Assembly (NCBI RefSeq): GCF_014803405.1
Contig: NZ_JACYFG010000040.1
Coordinates: 334,108 to 398,107 of the forward strand
DNA from: Pelagicoccus enzymogenes
GTDB lineage: Bacteria > Verrucomicrobiota > Verrucomicrobiia > Opitutales > Opitutaceae
Direction of reading: 5' to 3'
Length of the DNA: 64,000 nt
Shown here: one piece after another, positions 16,864 through 25,421 of the stretch
Position numbering within the stretch: the stretch's first letter is position 1
How the letters are laid out: every line of letters starts with the position of its first letter
Translations under genes and position numbers: made by a program
The notes under the pieces: model-generated
Seen by the model: the letters and a program-made list of their open reading frames with translations, nothing else
Databases searched by the model: none
Told to the model about the DNA's origin: nothing

Positions 16864-19547
16864 TTAGAATTGGATACAGAGTTGATAATTTGGGAATACA
16901 CAGGAAAAGTCATCGAAAATCTGCACCACTTGCCTGCTTCGCTTTCGACGGAGACCGTTCCCTGATGTTGTTGGATTATACGATGACAAATACTTAAGCC
17001 CAAGCCCACACCTTGTCCAACCTTCTTGGTGGTAAAGAAGGCGTCAAAAATGCGGTTCAAGGTCTCTTGCTCGATCCCCATCCCGTTGTCTTCGAAGCTC
17101 AAGTGCACGCGCTCCGCATCCACGCGGCAACGAACCTGGATCTGCAAGCCTTCCCCGCCCTTCTCGCGCAAGCTGTCCACCGAGTTCTGCAAAAGGTTGA
17201 TAAAAAGGTGCACCAGCTGGTTTTGGTTGCCCCGAACGAGAGCCTCGCCCTCCAAATCCTTCTTCAAGGTAATCTCCGCCGCTGGGATCTGCACGAAGCG
17301 AATCGCATTCCCCAAGGCCTGACAGAGGTCGACCTTCTCGAATCGCGTGGTGTCGGGATGGGTGAACTCGCGCAGGCTGGAAACAATTTCCGAAACGCGA
17401 CGGATCCCGTCGTGCAAGTCGCCCAAGGGCTTTTCCAACAGCTCCGGATCGGGGTGAGGCGAGCGCGAGAGGCGTTTCTTGATGAGGTGGATCGACGTGG
17501 TAGCGAAATTCAAGGGGTTGTTGACCTCGTGCAACAATCCGGCGCTGAGCTGGCCCAGCGACGCCATCTTCGCCTGCTGCACCATTTGCGTCTCGGTCTG
17601 CTTGATCAGCTCCAAGGCCTTTTCCAAGCGGGCGGTGCGATCCTCGATCTGCTGCTGCATCTCGTAGACGGAAGCAAGGTTGCGACAGCGGGCCAACAGC
17701 TCCGTGGAAGAAAAGGGTTTGGTCAAGAAGTCCGTAGCCCCCGCGTCCAGGGCTTGAAACTTCGACTCCTCGTCGGCCCGCGCCGTCAATATGACGATAG
17801 GCACCCCACGGTGGCTGGGCATCTCCCGCAAGCGACGCGTGGCTTCGATCCCGTCCACTCGCGGCATCATGAAGTCGAGCAGGATCAGGTGATGCCGCCG
17901 CTTGGCGGCGATCTCCAAAGCTTCGGCGCCGTCTCGCGCCTCATCCACCCGGTAGCGACCTCGCAGCTGGGAACGGAGGAAACGCATCATCTCCGGCTCG
18001 TCGTCGGCGATCAAAATGGAGGGACGTTCCTCGTCCACCTCCATCGGAGCCTTGACTTCATCCCTATCGATTCGCTCCTCCGAGGTCGTTTCCGGAGCGA
18101 CGCCTTGCTTGGGCGATGGGAAGAAGTCCGCCCGGCGATAAAGCTGCTCCAACCACTTCGTATCCACCCCTTCCTTACCTCCTGCAGGCTCGATCGCAAC
18201 CGGGTCAACCGGCAAGGTCACATCCAAATTAACGTGCATGGACGTTCCTTCGCCAAGAACGCTCTCCGCGGCCACGCTACCGCCGTGCAATTGGGCAAGG
18301 TCGCGCACCAGAGCCAGACCGATGCCCACGCCTTGATAGCGACGATTCGACGCTGTCTCGGACTGCCAAAAGCGATCGAAAACGCTTTTCAGCTCTTCGG
18401 GAGCGATTCCCTTTCCCGTATCGGCGACTTCGATACGAAGCAGTTTACCGTCACGGCGCCCTCGCAAAACGATCTTGCCACCGGGAGGCGTGAACTTGAT
18501 CGCGTTGAAGAGCAGATTGAGCAAGATCTTCTCCACCTTTTCCCGATCAAGGTGCACAGTCGCTTCCTCTCCCGGTTCGATCTCCCATGAGAAGTCCAAG
18601 TTTCGCTCCTGGGCCATGGGAAAAAACGACCGGCACACGCCCTCCAGGTAAGGCACCAGCTCCACCTTGGCGATGCGCAGCTTTAGCGAGCCCGCATCGA
18701 GGCGAACCAAATTCAGCAAGTCGTTGATCAAGCGCATCAGACGCATCGCGTTCTGCTGCATGATGTCCAAGAGCTCCTCCCGCTCTTCTTCGGTAAAGGC
18801 CTCGTCGGGCCGACGCATCCGGTCTAGCGGCCCGATCAGCAAGGTCAACGGAGTCCGCAACTCGTGGCTGATGTTGGCGAAGAAGTTGGTCTTGGCCTTG
18901 TCCATCTCCACCAACTTCAGGTTCGACGCTTCCAGCTCTGCCCGATTTGCGTCCAATTCATGCCTCAAGCCGAACTCGCGGTAGCGCATTCGATTGAGAA
19001 AGTAGCTGCCCGTGACCACGATCACTCCGGTCAGAACGATAAAGTAAAGATTGTTGATTAATAACGAGACCGATGAATCGCCATGAAAATAGCAAGCCGC
19101 CCCGTACATGATCAGTGTCAAAAAAACGGATACCAGACTCTCGACGAACTCCACCTGGGCCACCCAGGCCAATCCGATCAACACCAAGTTCAGACCCGCG
19201 TAATACGGAGAGAAGACGCCCTCCGTATAGTAGATCATCAAGGCGATGAATAGGGACGGCTGCGTATACCAAAGAATCCCCAGGAAGCGATAGTGCCGCT
19301 TGCCAAAGGACTGCCCGAGCGCCCACCAGATTCCGAATACAATCGCCGAACAAAGCACCCGCAGCTGAAAGAAAAAGCCGAGCTCCTCCGGATAGACGAA
19401 ATAGTCGAGCAATGCCCCGAACGGCATCAATAGCACGACCAGCAGGCAGCCCACTCTCGAGTTGGCGATGCGAAACGACTTGTTGTAAGCGACAAACCGG
19501 TCGCGAAGCTCGTCTTCGCTGCCAAAGGATTGCGCCGCCTCACTCAT
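16860..19547 (-). CDS. membrane hybrid histidine kinase with receiver and second kinase core
   Basis: This 895-residue sensor has about six membrane segments in residues 30-185 with no sizeable periplasmic loop, suggesting sensing of a membrane-soluble ligand. A first kinase core follows, with H228 (FFANISHELRTPL), N-box near 345 and G1 DTGKG at 376-380. Then come a receiver at about 508-625 (D558, K610), a coiled coil at 630-660, and a second kinase core with H673 (LLHEVNNPLNF) and a HATPase domain to about 880. Two kinase cores around one receiver point to an internal phosphorelay. It overlaps the methyltransferase gene by 8 bases. Position and build suit a PhcS-like receptor for a signal made by that methyltransferase; this is inference. 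Confidence 0.85.
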   Translation of the reverse strand: MSEAAQSFGSEDELRDRFVAYNKSFRIANSRVGCLLVVLLMPFGALLDYFVYPEELGFFFQLRVLCSAIVFGIWWALGQSFGKRHYRFLGILWYTQPSLFIALMIYYTEGVFSPYYAGLNLVLIGLAWVAQVEFVESLVSVFLTLIMYGAACYFHGDSSVSLLINNLYFIVLTGVIVVTGSYFLNRMRYREFGLRHELDANRAELEASNLKLVEMDKAKTNFFANISHELRTPLTLLIGPLDRMRRPDEAFTEEEREELLDIMQQNAMRLMRLINDLLNLVRLDAGSLKLRIAKVELVPYLEGVCRSFFPMAQERNLDFSWEIEPGEEATVHLDREKVEKILLNLLFNAIKFTPPGGKIVLRGRRDGKLLRIEVADTGKGIAPEELKSVFDRFWQSETASNRRYQGVGIGLALVRDLAQLHGGSVAAESVLGEGTSMHVNLDVTLPVDPVAIEPAGGKEGVDTKWLEQLYRRADFFPSPKQGVAPETTSEERIDRDEVKAPMEVDEERPSILIADDEPEMMRFLRSQLRGRYRVDEARDGAEALEIAAKRRHHLILLDFMMPRVDGIEATRRLREMPSHRGVPIVILTARADEESKFQALDAGATDFLTKPFSSTELLARCRNLASVYEMQQQIEDRTARLEKALELIKQTETQMVQQAKMASLGQLSAGLLHEVNNPLNFATTSIHLIKKRLSRSPHPDPELLEKPLGDLHDGIRRVSEIVSSLREFTHPDTTRFEKVDLCQALGNAIRFVQIPAAEITLKKDLEGEALVRGNQNQLVHLFINLLQNSVDSLREKGGEGLQIQVRCRVDAERVHLSFEDNGMGIEQETLNRIFDAFFTTKKVGQGVGLGLSICHRIIQQHQGTVSVESEAGKWCRFSMTFPVYSQIINSVSNSK

Positions 19548-20970
19548 CCGGCTTACGCACTTCCAGGAAGATGTTTACCCCCGTCGCGTCTTTGTGGACC
19601 TTCACCGCCTCCGGATCCGCGCCCTTAGGAGCAAGGTTCGCCAGCTCGTCGGCGTTGCGATAGATCAAGTGCCACTCCATCACGTATTCCATCATATAGC
19701 GAACCGGATTGCTGGAGTCGACATTGGTGGCGACCAACAAGCCACCGGGAGCCAGCATTTCGTAGAACGTCTCCAAAAGGCGGTGACAGACTCGGTCTGA
19801 CAAGTAGTCGAAAAGGCCCGCGCAATAGACGACGTCGTAACGCTGCACGCCCTCTTCGGAGTCACCGATCTTCGCTCCCTCGCGCAGGATCTGGTTCACC
19901 GAGCGCTGGATCATCCGCAAAGGAGTGGAGCGGCGATGCTTCGCCTTGATGTCTCCAAGAATCTGCGACGTGCGGTCGATGGTTTCCTTGTTGAAGTCAA
20001 GCAGGGCGAAGTCCGCTCGCTCGCATAGATCGTCATCCGCCAAAAAGCCCTGCACTTCGCGAGCCGGACCGCAACCGAGATTGAAGATACGGGCCACCTT
20101 GCCCGCTCTCATGCGCCGCCGCGTCTCGGAAGAGAGCATCTCCATCAAGTAGGTGATGCGGTTGCGGTGCGCCTCCGCCGGCGGGGCGGCCACGAAAAAG
20201 CTGTTCACGATCTTCGCGAAAATGGACGCGCCCTCCTTGGGATCGCGCAGGATCATGTTCACCATCTCGTAGTCGCCCGCATAGCCCAAGGGCTTTTCGT
20301 AAGTGCGGTGCACGAAAGGAGCGCACATGACCAGCGGATGAAGTTGGCGGCGGCAATAAGCGCGATGTATGGAGGCAGCTTCCTCGGAAACCCGATCCGT
20401 CACCACTTCGAACTTCTTGAACTGCTCTGCCACGACGGGCAGGACCATGGAGTTCACCCGTTCGATCACCTTGACCTCGTTGCGGGCTCGGTCGGGCGGC
20501 GGCGAGGAACGAACCGCGATCTCGAGCTGCTCGGTCCAGCGCTGCAAATCGGTCAGCAAGGTTTCGATATCCGATACGATCACCTTCAGCTCCGGAGATA
20601 CGGCTTCCAACTTGCTCCAATCCTTGATCAGCCGATCGAAGTCGACCGCCAGCCGCTCCACTTGAAGCGCCGGCGAGAGAATCTCCACATCAAGCCAGCT
20701 CTCCTCGTCTAGCGTAGCTTCGCATACCAGGACCAAGCCCGTGTTCACCATGTTGCTCACGATTGCCCGGCCACTGTAGACCTTGCGGGAGTTGATGATG
20801 ATCTCGAACTCGCCAAGGACCTCCGACAGCTGCAGAATGCTGTAGGGATTGTACACCTCGAACGTCACCAAATAACGGGTCATCCGCATCAAGGTCGCCC
20901 TCAGCTGAGTCCCTTGGCTGTTGCGGCAAAGGATGATGCTCTCGTTCTCTAAGTCTTGGCTGCTGTTCAT
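19540..20970 (-). CDS. SAM methyltransferase with PilZ-like N-terminal domain (PhcB-like)
   Basis: This 476-residue protein begins with a small beta-domain resembling PilZ (about 5-110), then a helical linker, then a class I SAM methyltransferase (motif I FNLGCGPAREV, acidic ALLDFN, about 300-470). The segment HRTYEKPLGYAGDYEMVNMI is, as I recall it, typical of the group annotated as 3-hydroxypalmitate methyl ester synthase (PhcB) of Ralstonia quorum sensing. The start ATG (20970-20968) shares its A with the TGA of the upstream receiver-kinase (TGATG), which implies coupled translation; the frame's earlier starts lie inside that gene. The likely product is a fatty-acid methyl ester signal; the family call is from memory. 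Confidence 0.75.
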   Translation of the reverse strand: MNSSQDLENESIILCRNSQGTQLRATLMRMTRYLVTFEVYNPYSILQLSEVLGEFEIIINSRKVYSGRAIVSNMVNTGLVLVCEATLDEESWLDVEILSPALQVERLAVDFDRLIKDWSKLEAVSPELKVIVSDIETLLTDLQRWTEQLEIAVRSSPPPDRARNEVKVIERVNSMVLPVVAEQFKKFEVVTDRVSEEAASIHRAYCRRQLHPLVMCAPFVHRTYEKPLGYAGDYEMVNMILRDPKEGASIFAKIVNSFFVAAPPAEAHRNRITYLMEMLSSETRRRMRAGKVARIFNLGCGPAREVQGFLADDDLCERADFALLDFNKETIDRTSQILGDIKAKHRRSTPLRMIQRSVNQILREGAKIGDSEEGVQRYDVVYCAGLFDYLSDRVCHRLLETFYEMLAPGGLLVATNVDSSNPVRYMMEYVMEWHLIYRNADELANLAPKGADPEAVKVHKDATGVNIFLEVRKPDE

Positions 20971-22043
20971 CAACAAGCGGGTAACTGGACAGTGAAGGTC
21001 GTGCCGCGACCGGGTCGCGAACAAATCGTGATCGAACCCTTGGCTCGCTCGACGATGTGGCGCGCGATGAAGAGACCGAGGCCAGTCCCCTTCTTCTTGG
21101 TCGTGTAGCGGGGCTCAAAAACGCGTTGCGTTTCGCTCGGCGGTATTCCGTCTCCGTTGTCGCGAATGGTGAACTCGACCGATCCATTCTTTGGATACGC
21201 GCGAATCGTCACCTTGCCCAACGAACGCGGCGAAGCCTCTATCGCGTTCTGCAGCAAGTTTACCAGGATGCGAGCCGTCGCATGTCGATTCAGCTGCGGC
21301 GCCAAATCGCTCGGCTCGGCATCGACCACCAGGGCAATGCCTTTCGCCTCGGCTCGCAGGCTCACGAAGCTCGCCGCATCGTGGGCTATCTCCGACAGGC
21401 TCGCATACTCCTTGGCCAAAGCATGAGGCTCCGAAAACGCCCTCCACTGGTCGATCAAGGAGCTGAGGTAAGATACGTTCTGCTCGATCATGCGGGTGAG
21501 CTTGCGACGGGTCTCTTCGTCATCGCTCCCTTCCTTGAGCAAAAGCGTCAGGGCCTGCAAGCTGGTGAGCGGATTGCTGACGTCGTGCAAGAACGCGGAC
21601 GAAACCAAGCGTTCGTCTTCTTGCGGGTAGCTCGTCTGAGCCTCGGCAACGCTCAGCTCCGCCTCTTCCACCTCCTCTTCCTCGATCAGCTCCTTCAGCC
21701 GCGACCGAAGGACAGCGGCATTGAAGGGCTTGTGCAAGCAGTCGGAGGCTCCCAGCCGCATCGACTCTTCCACTACATCCAAGGTTGCGTAGCCGGTTAG
21801 AATAATGACACGCGCCGATCGGTCTACGCTGCGGATCGACCGCAACGCCTCCAAGCCATGCTGGTCCGGCAAGTGCAAATCCAGGATGACCACGCTCGGT
21901 TGCAGCGAATCAAAAAGCCGAATTCCTTCTCTCACAGTTTCAGCCGCGTAGGGCTCGTAATCGTCCTTGAGCAGCATCGAAAGCGCGGCGCTCACGGAAG
22001 GGTCATCGTCGATGAGCAGGATCTTCTTTTTCGTATTCGTCAA
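20970..22043 (-). CDS. response regulator / histidine kinase fusion
   Basis: This protein has a receiver at about 5-120 (D55 in VVILDLHLP, K105 in LHKPF), then a kinase core with H153 in FLHDVSNPLTSL, N-box LVNLLQNAIEASP, G1 DNGDGIPP and G2 GTGLGLFIARH, all intact. No membrane segment or DNA-binding domain is present. I prefer the TTG start at 22043: GGGAGAG lies 7 bases before it and the receiver begins at once, giving 357 residues. ATG starts at 22097 or 22151 would add about 18-36 residues unlike the family. It heads the signalling operon; its TGA overlaps the methyltransferase ATG. It probably takes phosphate from, or passes it to, the hybrid kinase. Confidence 0.8.
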   Translation of the reverse strand: MTNTKKKILLIDDDPSVSAALSMLLKDDYEPYAAETVREGIRLFDSLQPSVVILDLHLPDQHGLEALRSIRSVDRSARVIILTGYATLDVVEESMRLGASDCLHKPFNAAVLRSRLKELIEEEEVEEAELSVAEAQTSYPQEDERLVSSAFLHDVSNPLTSLQALTLLLKEGSDDEETRRKLTRMIEQNVSYLSSLIDQWRAFSEPHALAKEYASLSEIAHDAASFVSLRAEAKGIALVVDAEPSDLAPQLNRHATARILVNLLQNAIEASPRSLGKVTIRAYPKNGSVEFTIRDNGDGIPPSETQRVFEPRYTTKKKGTGLGLFIARHIVERAKGSITICSRPGRGTTFTVQLPAC

Positions 22044-22376
22044 AACGGTACTCTCCCAATTCTTAAAAGGACAGTTGTAGGAGCGCGCGGCAAACATACA
22101 AGAGCCAAAGCCCCCTATATTGGGCCTATCTTCCAGACATTCAAGCTTCACTAACTTCCTTTGCTAGAAAAACTTGGGGAATTGATCTAGCGTAATATAC
22201 CGAACGCTGGAGTACATACCCTAAGCGCAAAAACGCAGGCCAAAACTCAGCACCCGCCGACCTCGCCGCACTCTCTTGTCGACATTTCCACAGATGAGCG
22301 AAAATCATAAGGCAGACGACAGACAGAACCAGAACTGATCCGACACAAGCAGCACCATCCGTTTTCAATCCCCCCG
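22044..22376. other. 333-base divergent promoter region
   Basis: This gap separates the signalling operon (minus) from the ABC exporter (plus), so it must hold both promoters, but I cannot pick convincing -35/-10 pairs. A minus-strand open frame (22141-22368) with one hydrophobic segment is present but unsupported. TGTAGGAGCG at about 22076 resembles the front half of the REP-like repeat described elsewhere. Confidence 0.4.
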
Positions 22377-24116
22377 ATGAAACGAATCGATCCTCTCAAA
22401 GCACCTACACTCTTCGGCTTCCTAAGCGCCCAGCAAGGCCCCTTCGCCTGGTTCCATTTCTGGCGGATCTTCAGCATCCTCTCGGTCGTCCCCTTCCCCC
22501 TCATTACCCAGTACATCGTCGACCACTCGATCCCGCGCGGCGACCTCGTGGAGATGCTCCTCTTCTGCGGCTACGGAGGCCTCCTCATCCTCATCCACTA
22601 CGGTGGCATGTTCTTTGCCCTGCGCATCCTTTCCGAGCGAGTGCAGGTCGTGATGGTCACCCTGCGCTCGCGCATCTTCCGCAAGCTGCAATTCATGCAC
22701 TTCGGTTTCCTCGACAAGACCCAGACCGGACGCCTGCTCAGCAAGTACGCCTTCGACACGCAAAACATCGAAGGCGCCATCATTCCCATCCTCCTCAACA
22801 TCATCCCCGAGATCATCCGGTCCATCGCCCTCATCGGGGCCCTCGTCTGGATCAACCCCTGGAACGCCCTCTTCGTGTTCACCACCGTTCCCATCTTCGC
22901 CCTCATCCGCTTCCGCTACACCGGTCGCATCGAGCGCAAAAACCGCGAGGTCCGCCTTGCCCGCGAACGGCTCACCGGCAAGGCCAGCGAATACATATCA
23001 GCCCTGAAGTTGGTTCGCGGATACGGCCAAGAACCGCAAGTCCAAGGCGAGCTCGACGGCGTCAGCGACGCCTATTCCTCCACCCGAGTCAGCCAAATGC
23101 TGGTCAACCAAGGCATGAACGTGGCGGTCTTCACCATGCACTCCGCCATCAACATCCTGGCGGTCTGCTTCGGCGCCTACCTCGTCATCGTCGGCAAGAT
23201 GAGCATCGGGGCCCTCATCGCCCTGGTGGGAGCCCTTCCCACCATCCTCAACCCGATCAACATATTCGCCCAGTTCAGCATCCAGTACCTGCTGGCCGCC
23301 GAAAGCTACAACAGCATCAAGGAACTCATCGACTCAGACTACGTCGAGCAATGGCGCGGCCAAGAACGTCCGGAGCGCCTGCGCGGCGCCATCGAGTTCC
23401 AGAACGTCTCCTTCGCCTACAAGAAGGACGGGGCCAAGGTCCTCGACAATATCCAGCTGAGCATCGCCCCCGGCGAAAACGTCGCCTTCGTCGGCGGCTC
23501 CGGTTCGGGCAAGAGCACCTTGGTCAACCTCCTGCTCGGCCTCTACGCCCCCCTCGAAGGGCACATCCTCATCGACGGCCAAGAGCAAGCCGACATCGAC
23601 ATGCGCCACCTGCGTCGGCAGTGCGCCATCGTCATGCAAGACAGCATTCTGCTTTCGGGCACCATCCTCGACAACATTCGCTTCGGCCGCCCCGAAGCCA
23701 GCGAAGAGGAGGCCATCGAGGCCGCCCGCCAAGCCAACGCCTGGGAGTTCATCTCCCAGCTCCCGGAAGGTCTGCAAACCCGCGTCGGAGAACGCGGAGC
23801 CAGCCTCTCCGGCGGCCAACGCCAACGCATCGCCATCGCCCGCGCCATCCTGCGCGACCCGGCTATCCTGGTACTCGACGAGGCCACTTCCGCTCTCGAC
23901 AACGAGAGCGAACGCCTCGTACAGAAAGCCCTCGAAACCCTCGCCCACGGACGGACCACCATCACCATCGCCCACCGCCTCAGCACCATCCGCAGCGCCG
24001 ACCGCATCGTAGTGGTCGAGTCAGGACGAATCGCTGAAAGCGGAAGCTACGACGAGTTGGCCGCAAAGGAGGGATCCAAGTTCCAAACCCTCCTCGCCGC
24101 CCAAAACGGCGTTTGA
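22377..24116 (+). CDS. ABC exporter half-transporter (MsbA/BmrA type), fused membrane and ATPase domains
   Basis: This 579-residue type IV ABC exporter subunit works as a dimer in the inner membrane. Six membrane helices occupy about 20-320 (for example LLILIHYGGMFFAL, INILAVCFGAYLVIV). The nucleotide-binding domain has Walker A GGSGSGKST (373-381), the signature LSGGQ (477-481), Walker B ILVLDE with D501-E502, and the H-loop IAHRLST. The substrate may be lipid, peptide or drug; no neighbour decides it. It is divergent from the signalling operon, so export of a hydrophobic signal is possible but only a guess. Confidence 0.9.
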   Translation: MKRIDPLKAPTLFGFLSAQQGPFAWFHFWRIFSILSVVPFPLITQYIVDHSIPRGDLVEMLLFCGYGGLLILIHYGGMFFALRILSERVQVVMVTLRSRIFRKLQFMHFGFLDKTQTGRLLSKYAFDTQNIEGAIIPILLNIIPEIIRSIALIGALVWINPWNALFVFTTVPIFALIRFRYTGRIERKNREVRLARERLTGKASEYISALKLVRGYGQEPQVQGELDGVSDAYSSTRVSQMLVNQGMNVAVFTMHSAINILAVCFGAYLVIVGKMSIGALIALVGALPTILNPINIFAQFSIQYLLAAESYNSIKELIDSDYVEQWRGQERPERLRGAIEFQNVSFAYKKDGAKVLDNIQLSIAPGENVAFVGGSGSGKSTLVNLLLGLYAPLEGHILIDGQEQADIDMRHLRRQCAIVMQDSILLSGTILDNIRFGRPEASEEEAIEAARQANAWEFISQLPEGLQTRVGERGASLSGGQRQRIAIARAILRDPAILVLDEATSALDNESERLVQKALETLAHGRTTITIAHRLSTIRSADRIVVVESGRIAESGSYDELAAKEGSKFQTLLAAQNGV

Positions 24117-24216
24117 TTGCCCCTTGGAGGAAGCGAGCTCTCAACGGGCGAAGCTCGTTTGCCGCGCAAAGACTGTTGTCACGCGAATGCCCAGCGGCCA
24201 AAGATAGGGCCTCACC

Positions 24217-24957
24217 ATGCCAGAGCCGAAAGCCAACAAAGACCAAGTCTACGCCGACCCACGCGCCCAAGTCGCCGCCTTCGCATTCGACGAGCGTGTC
24301 GCCGACGTGTTCGACGACATGATCCGCCGCTCCGTCCCTGGCTACGGCATGACGCTTTCCCTGCTCGGCATCATCGCCCAGCACTACGCCAAGCCCGGCA
24401 CCCGCATCTACGACCTCGGCTGCTCCCTCGGCGCCGGCATCGCATCCATGGGAGCCCAGCTCACGACCCCTGACGTCAGCTTCGTCGGCGTCGACAACTC
24501 CGCCGCCATGCTGGACCGCTGCCGTCCCAATCTCGCCACAGTCGAGAAACAGCATACCGTCGAGCTACTCTGCCAGGACATTCAAAAAACCCCCATCGAA
24601 AACGCGTCCATCGTCGCCCTCAACTTTACCCTCCAGTTCATTCCCAAGGACGAACGGCTGGAGCTTCTCACCCGCATCCGCGAGGGCCTCGCCCCCGGCG
24701 GCATCCTCGTGCTCTCCGAGAAAATCCTTTTCGACGACCCGCAAATCCAGGCCGACCTCACCACCCTGCATCACGACTTCAAGCGCTCCCAAGGCTACAG
24801 CGACCTCGAGATCGCGCAAAAGCGAGCGGCAATCGAAAACGTGCTCGTCCCAGAAACCATCGACGCCCACGAGGCACGCCTCTCTGCAGCCGGCTTCGCC
24901 CGCGACGAGATCTGGCTGCAGTGCTTCAACTTCGCCTCCTTCCTCGCCTTCAAGTGA
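24217..24957 (+). CDS. cmoA: carboxy-S-adenosyl-L-methionine synthase CmoA
   Basis: CmoA converts SAM and prephenate to carboxy-SAM, the donor used by CmoB for the wobble modification cmo5U34 in tRNA. The 246-residue protein matches the family closely: the N-terminal DQVYADP and FAFDERVADVFDDMI, the region RRSVPGYGMTL, SAM motif IYDLGCSLGAG and late NFASFLAFK. Its partner CmoB is also in the window (30309-31301) but 5 kb away and not in the same operon. In Enterobacteria the two are adjacent. The pathway is best known from Gammaproteobacteria. Confidence 0.92.
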   Translation: MPEPKANKDQVYADPRAQVAAFAFDERVADVFDDMIRRSVPGYGMTLSLLGIIAQHYAKPGTRIYDLGCSLGAGIASMGAQLTTPDVSFVGVDNSAAMLDRCRPNLATVEKQHTVELLCQDIQKTPIENASIVALNFTLQFIPKDERLELLTRIREGLAPGGILVLSEKILFDDPQIQADLTTLHHDFKRSQGYSDLEIAQKRAAIENVLVPETIDAHEARLSAAGFARDEIWLQCFNFASFLAFK

Positions 24958-24993
24958 AAGCCCCCGCGAGGAGGTTGATATCGTCTCCTCTCC

Positions 24994-25410
24994 CTAGGTG
25001 CCGCGCTTCGATCGATGCGCCTTCCCGCCGAACATAGCGTTTAAAAAAAGGATCTTTTCGCGTCGCAAATAAGCGATGGCCCCGCACAACGTCCAAGCCG
25101 CCGTCGCCATGATGGCGGATGACAAAGCGGAACCCGAGAAACCCAGCTCCGTTGCATGGGCGATCAGGGCACCGCTCATCAATCCCCAGCCCAATATCGC
25201 TCCCCACGCCACTCCTTGCGGGAACAGCAGCAGCAAGATCGCGACCAGTTCCAGTCCCGCTACAATGTAGCGTCCTGTCGGCTCCATGCCAAGCGTAGTG
25301 AAATTTTGGATAGCCGCCTCCGCTCCAGCGAACTTGAAATAGACGGCCGGCCCCAAAACGAGGGCCACCACTACCTGAAAGATCCAACTGCAAACCAGGG
25401 AAGATTTCAT
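24994..25410 (-). CDS. DoxX-like four-helix membrane protein
   Basis: This 138-residue inner-membrane protein has four predicted helices (about 8-28, 48-68, 72-92, 98-115) and the DoxX-style first loop AVYFKFAGAEAAI. DoxX-like proteins are linked to quinone or redox and oxidative-stress functions, but their activity is mostly unknown. It lies 11 bases after the FMN-glutamate-synthase-like gene and is the last member of the four-gene operon starting at 30138. Confidence 0.7.
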   Translation of the reverse strand: MKSSLVCSWIFQVVVALVLGPAVYFKFAGAEAAIQNFTTLGMEPTGRYIVAGLELVAILLLLFPQGVAWGAILGWGLMSGALIAHATELGFSGSALSSAIMATAAWTLCGAIAYLRREKILFLNAMFGGKAHRSKRGT

Positions 25411-25421
25411 AACAAATAGGC

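Noticed and set aside
17013..18590. 525-residue plus-strand open frame
   Set aside because: It lies antisense to the large hybrid kinase, which has complete motifs; the frame has none.
22141..22368. Minus-strand 75-residue open frame with one hydrophobic segment upstream of the ABC exporter
   Set aside because: It has no ribosome binding site or family likeness, and it fills the divergent promoter region; composition looks random.
24958..24993. Bidirectional terminator between cmoA and the DoxX gene
   Set aside because: GAGGAG / CTCCTC can pair but the stem is short and has no T-run on either side.
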